From CAWVWF01 sp963933885 (GTDB taxonomy: Bacteria > Bacteroidota > Bacteroidia > Flavobacteriales_C > GCA-002722245): a DNA stretch of 18,143 nt. The DNA lies in the NCBI GenBank assembly GCA_963933885.1, contig CAWVWF010000051.1, positions 1 to 18,143 on the forward strand, written 5' to 3'. How positions within the stretch are numbered: position 1 is the stretch's first letter; each line of letters opens with the position of its first letter. The position numbers were made by a program, and so were the translations under genes. Below, in pieces: positions 15,420-18,143 of this stretch. A model generated the notes under the pieces. It searched no databases, was not told the origin of the DNA, and was given only the letters and a program-made list of their open reading frames with translations.

Positions 15420-16007
15420 CTAAGCTCTGTTTGCTTCGTATTCCGCTATATTGTCTTTCTGAGAAATTAAGAAGTCAACATTGTCATATCCATTAATTAA
15501 ACACTCTTTACGGTATCCATTAATTTCAAAACTTTCTTTTTCACCAGTAGTAGTGATCTCAACAAACTGATTTTCTAAGTCAACTTTAAATGTAGCATTG
15601 TTATCATTCTCAATAGCTGAAAATAATTTGGTTAAAAACTCAGGACTAACTGTAACAGGTAACAATCCATTATTTAAAGCATTGTTGTTGAAAATATCAG
15701 CAAATGCCGAACAGATAACTACTTTGAATCCATAATCATGAATTGCCCATGCAGCGTGTTCTCTTGAAGAACCACATCCAAAGTTCTTACCCGCAACCAT
15801 TATTGCTCCTGAGTAATTACTATCTTCTAAACAGAAGCTTGTAATTGGGTTGTCGTCTTTATCAAAACGCCAATCTCTAAACAAGTTGTCTCCAAAACCA
15901 TCTCTAGTTGTAGCCTTTAAAAAACGTGCTGGTATAATTTGATCAGTATCCACGTTCTCAGTCGAAAGTGGTACTGCTGGTGATATAATAGTGTTAAATT
16001 TTTCCAT
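15420..16007 (-). CDS. leuD: 3-isopropylmalate dehydratase small subunit
   Basis: Small (swivel) subunit of isopropylmalate isomerase, which with LeuC converts 2-isopropylmalate to 3-isopropylmalate in leucine synthesis. The 195 residues match the normal LeuD length. Signatures are VDTDQIIPARFLK, the substrate-loop motif FGCGSSREHAAWAI, KVVICSAFADIFNNNALNNGLLPV, and FEINGYRKECLINGYDNVDFLI near the C-terminus. It lies 19 nt downstream of leuC and 3 nt upstream of the flavoprotein. No oddities were seen. Confidence 0.96.
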   Translation of the reverse strand: MEKFNTIISPAVPLSTENVDTDQIIPARFLKATTRDGFGDNLFRDWRFDKDDNPITSFCLEDSNYSGAIMVAGKNFGCGSSREHAAWAIHDYGFKVVICSAFADIFNNNALNNGLLPVTVSPEFLTKLFSAIENDNNATFKVDLENQFVEITTTGEKESFEINGYRKECLINGYDNVDFLISQKDNIAEYEANRA

Positions 16008-16026
16008 TTTGTAAATCTTTAATAGA

Positions 16027-17433
16027 TTAAATTAAATCTGCAGGGTTAGCAATAACTCCAGCAATTGCAGTAGCAGCAGCTGTCATTGGTGATGCTAACA
16101 TTGTTCTTGCTCCAGGACCTTGACGTCCTTCGAAGTTACGGTTAGATGTACTTACACAATAGGCACCAGAAGGTACTTTATCGTCGTTCATTGCTAAACA
16201 AGCAGAACATCCAGGCTGACGAATTTTAAATCCAGCAGCTTCAATAATTTCAGCAAGACCTTCATCTTGAATTTGTTTCTCAACTTGTTTTGATCCAGGA
16301 ACCAACCAAGCGATAACATTATCAGCTTTTTGTCTTCCTTTTACAATTTGAGCAACTTCTCTAAAATCTTCGATTCTAGCATTTGTACATGAACCAACAA
16401 ATACATAGTCTACCTTTTTTCCCATCATTGTTTCACCAACGTTGAAATCCATGTAATCTAATGCTTTATCAAATGATTCGATTTCTTTTATGGATTTAGC
16501 ACCTATGTCGTTTGCTGAAGGAACTTTTTCAGTAATTCCTACACCCATTCCTGGGTTTGTTCCATAAGTGATCATTGGTTCGATATTAGCTGCATCGAAC
16601 TTGTATTCTTTATCGAAAATAGCATCGTCATCAGACTTAAGTGTCTTCCATTCTGCCAATTTCTTATCCCATTCTGCACCTTTTGGAGCGAAGTCTCTTC
16701 CTTCAACATAATCGAAAGTAGTTTGATCAGGAGCAATTAATCCTCCACGAGCACCCATTTCGATAGACATGTTACAAACAGTCATACGACCTTCCATTGT
16801 TAAATCAGTAAATGCTGATCCAGCAAATTCTATGAAATAACCAGTACCTCCTGCTGCAGTAACTTTAGAAATTACATACAAAACAATATCTTTTGCTGTA
16901 ACACCTTTTCCTATTTCACCATCAACAGTAACTCTCATTGTTTTAGAACGCTGTTGTAATAAACACTGACTAGCCATTACTTGCTCTACTTCTGAAGTAC
17001 CAACTCCAAAAGCGATAGCACCAAAAGCACCATGAGTAGAAGTGTGACTATCACCACAAACCATTGTCATCCCTGGTTGAGAAACTCCCAATTCAGGTCC
17101 TACAACATGAACAATCCCTTGAAAAGGATGTTCCATTCCGTATAATTCAATTCCAAATTCATCACAGTTCTTTACTAAAGTAGAAACTTGATGACGAGAT
17201 AAGTCATTTGAGATTGGTAAGTGCTGATTTTCTGTTGGAACGTTATGATCCGCAGTAGCACAAATTTGTTTTGGACGAGCAACCTTAAGTCCTCTTTCTC
17301 TTAATCCTGTAAAAGCTTGTGGAGATGTTACTTCATGGATGTATTGCACATCAATATAAAATACATCTGGCCCGTCTGGTATAGAAGATACAACGTGATT
17401 GTCGTAAATCTTATCAAATAATGTTTTTCCCAT
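16027..17433 (-). CDS. leuC: 3-isopropylmalate dehydratase large subunit
   Basis: Large, [4Fe-4S] subunit of isopropylmalate isomerase. The length of 468 residues is standard. The cluster ligands are visible as C349 (VGSCTNARIEDF) and C409/C412 (PGCSACLAMN). Other signatures are TLFDKIYDNHVV at the N-terminus, ICATADHNVPT, VCGDSHTSTHGAFGAIAFGVGTSEVE, ARGGLIAPDQTTF and NRNFEGRQGPGARTMLASP. It forms the enzyme with LeuD encoded just downstream, and leuA is 17 nt upstream. This is a complete, ordinary gene. Confidence 0.97.
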   Translation of the reverse strand: MGKTLFDKIYDNHVVSSIPDGPDVFYIDVQYIHEVTSPQAFTGLRERGLKVARPKQICATADHNVPTENQHLPISNDLSRHQVSTLVKNCDEFGIELYGMEHPFQGIVHVVGPELGVSQPGMTMVCGDSHTSTHGAFGAIAFGVGTSEVEQVMASQCLLQQRSKTMRVTVDGEIGKGVTAKDIVLYVISKVTAAGGTGYFIEFAGSAFTDLTMEGRMTVCNMSIEMGARGGLIAPDQTTFDYVEGRDFAPKGAEWDKKLAEWKTLKSDDDAIFDKEYKFDAANIEPMITYGTNPGMGVGITEKVPSANDIGAKSIKEIESFDKALDYMDFNVGETMMGKKVDYVFVGSCTNARIEDFREVAQIVKGRQKADNVIAWLVPGSKQVEKQIQDEGLAEIIEAAGFKIRQPGCSACLAMNDDKVPSGAYCVSTSNRNFEGRQGPGARTMLASPMTAAATAIAGVIANPADLI

Positions 17434-17450
17434 TTTAATATCTTTTTAAC

Positions 17451-18143
17451 TTATGCCTTCTTTTTCATTATTTCTAATAAAATCTCATCAGAAACTTCTT
17501 TCATTGTATCGGCAATTGTAATAAACTTGTCGTAAATGTCATTCAATTCCGCTTTCGTCAAATCGTACCCTAGATTTTTAGCTCTATAAGCAACTGCAGC
17601 TCTACCAGATCTTGCAGTTAAAATAATTGCAGAATGGTTAACACCAACGTCAAGTGGATTGATAATCTCGTAGTTTTCTCTGTTTTTGATTACTCCATCC
17701 TGGTGAATTCCAGAAGAGTGAGCAAAAGCGTTATCTCCAACAATTGCTTTGTTAGGTTGAACTGGCATTTGCATCATATCAGAAACTAAACGAGAAATAT
17801 CATTTAATAACTTTGTATTAATATCAGTGTGAAGACCTAAATGTTCTTGCTGACGCATGATCATTACAACTTCTTCTAGTGCTGTATTTCCAGCTCTTTC
17901 ACCAATACCGTTAATTGTACATTCAATTTGTCTTGCTCCATTCATCGCTCCATAAATAGAGTTGGCAGTAGCTAATCCTAAATCATTGTGACAGTGTGTA
18001 GATAATGTTACATTTTGGATCCCAGTAACATTTTCCATTAAGTACTTAATCTTTTCACCATACTGATCAGGCATACAATAACCCGTTGTATCAGGAATGT
18101 TTAATACAGTTGCTCCTGCATTAACAGCTGCCTGACAAACTTT
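17451..18143 (-). CDS. leuA: 2-isopropylmalate synthase, short form (5' end cut by window edge)
   Basis: First committed enzyme of leucine synthesis, condensing acetyl-CoA with 2-oxoisovalerate. The window holds the last 230 residues; the frame is open to the right edge, so the ATG at 18074 (MPDQYG) is internal. The entering part reads VCQAAVNAGATVLNIPDTTGYC, followed by the metal-binding LSTHCHNDLGLATAN, CTINGIGERAGN and AIVGDNAFAHSSGIHQDG, all typical of the HMGL-like catalytic and linker regions of LeuA. The protein stops at EILLEIMKKKA about 110 residues after the GDNAFAH motif, leaving no room for the LeuA_dimer domain that binds leucine for feedback inhibition in the about 500-residue forms. 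A short form of about 390 residues is expected. Homocitrate or citramalate synthase is an alternative on motifs alone, but adjacency to leuC and leuD favours LeuA. Confidence 0.93.
   Translation of the reverse strand, partial: KVCQAAVNAGATVLNIPDTTGYCMPDQYGEKIKYLMENVTGIQNVTLSTHCHNDLGLATANSIYGAMNGARQIECTINGIGERAGNTALEEVVMIMRQQEHLGLHTDINTKLLNDISRLVSDMMQMPVQPNKAIVGDNAFAHSSGIHQDGVIKNRENYEIINPLDVGVNHSAIILTARSGRAAVAYRAKNLGYDLTKAELNDIYDKFITIADTMKEVSDEILLEIMKKKA

Noticed and set aside
18074..18143. leuA beginning at the ATG at 18074
   Set aside because: The frame stays open upstream to the window edge and encodes conserved LeuA sequence (NIPDTTGYC), so this ATG is internal.

Overview
The window looks like a chromosomal segment of a marine-type flavobacterium (Bacteroidota, probably Flavobacteriales). 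Four things support this: visibly AT-rich DNA, promoters with the TAnnTTTG -7 box of this phylum, no clear Shine-Dalgarno sequences, and two secreted proteins ending in type IX secretion (T9SS) sorting domains. Protein families were recognised by eye from motifs; no database search was run.

Region 1 (1-3343, minus strand): a DExH helicase, hrpB, runs off the left edge. It is preceded by a LacX/YeaD-type aldose-1-epimerase-like gene only 2 nt upstream. A divergent promoter region (3344-3472) separates this pair from region 2.

Region 2 (3473-9675, plus strand): a large GH20 beta-N-acetylhexosaminidase lipoprotein ends at a strong intrinsic terminator. A 600-bp gene-free stretch follows. It holds two inverted copies of a short palindromic repeat, one of them split by a 231-bp MITE-like element with terminal inverted repeats and an 8-bp target duplication. 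After it come a secreted beta-sheet protein with a T9SS-like C-terminus, a MESH1/SpoT-like HD hydrolase and a secreted protein with a CHU_C (T9SS type B) domain.

Region 3 (9676-10715): about 1 kb without an intact gene. It carries three copies of a 140-nt giant hairpin, each built on a 35-bp inner stem, and each arm contains its own 15-bp dyad CCGATT-NNN-AATCGG. Beside them on the minus strand is a frameshifted gene remnant. Its last ~60 bp appear to be duplicated together with the hairpin.

Region 4 (10716-12525, plus strand): a small unrecognised protein and a WcaJ-type polyprenyl-phosphate sugar-phosphate transferase, which initiates surface polysaccharide synthesis.

Region 5 (12533-18143, minus strand): a tightly packed cluster reading leuA (cut by the right edge), leuC, leuD, a BaiN/HI0933-like flavoprotein and an RluA-family pseudouridine synthase with a long N-terminal extension. 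The leu genes supply the first two steps of leucine synthesis; leuB is not in the window. LeuA stops without the usual leucine-sensing C-terminal domain.

The most unusual material is non-coding: the hairpin array at 9715-10249 and the element at 6319-6549. I found no convincing new multi-gene system.
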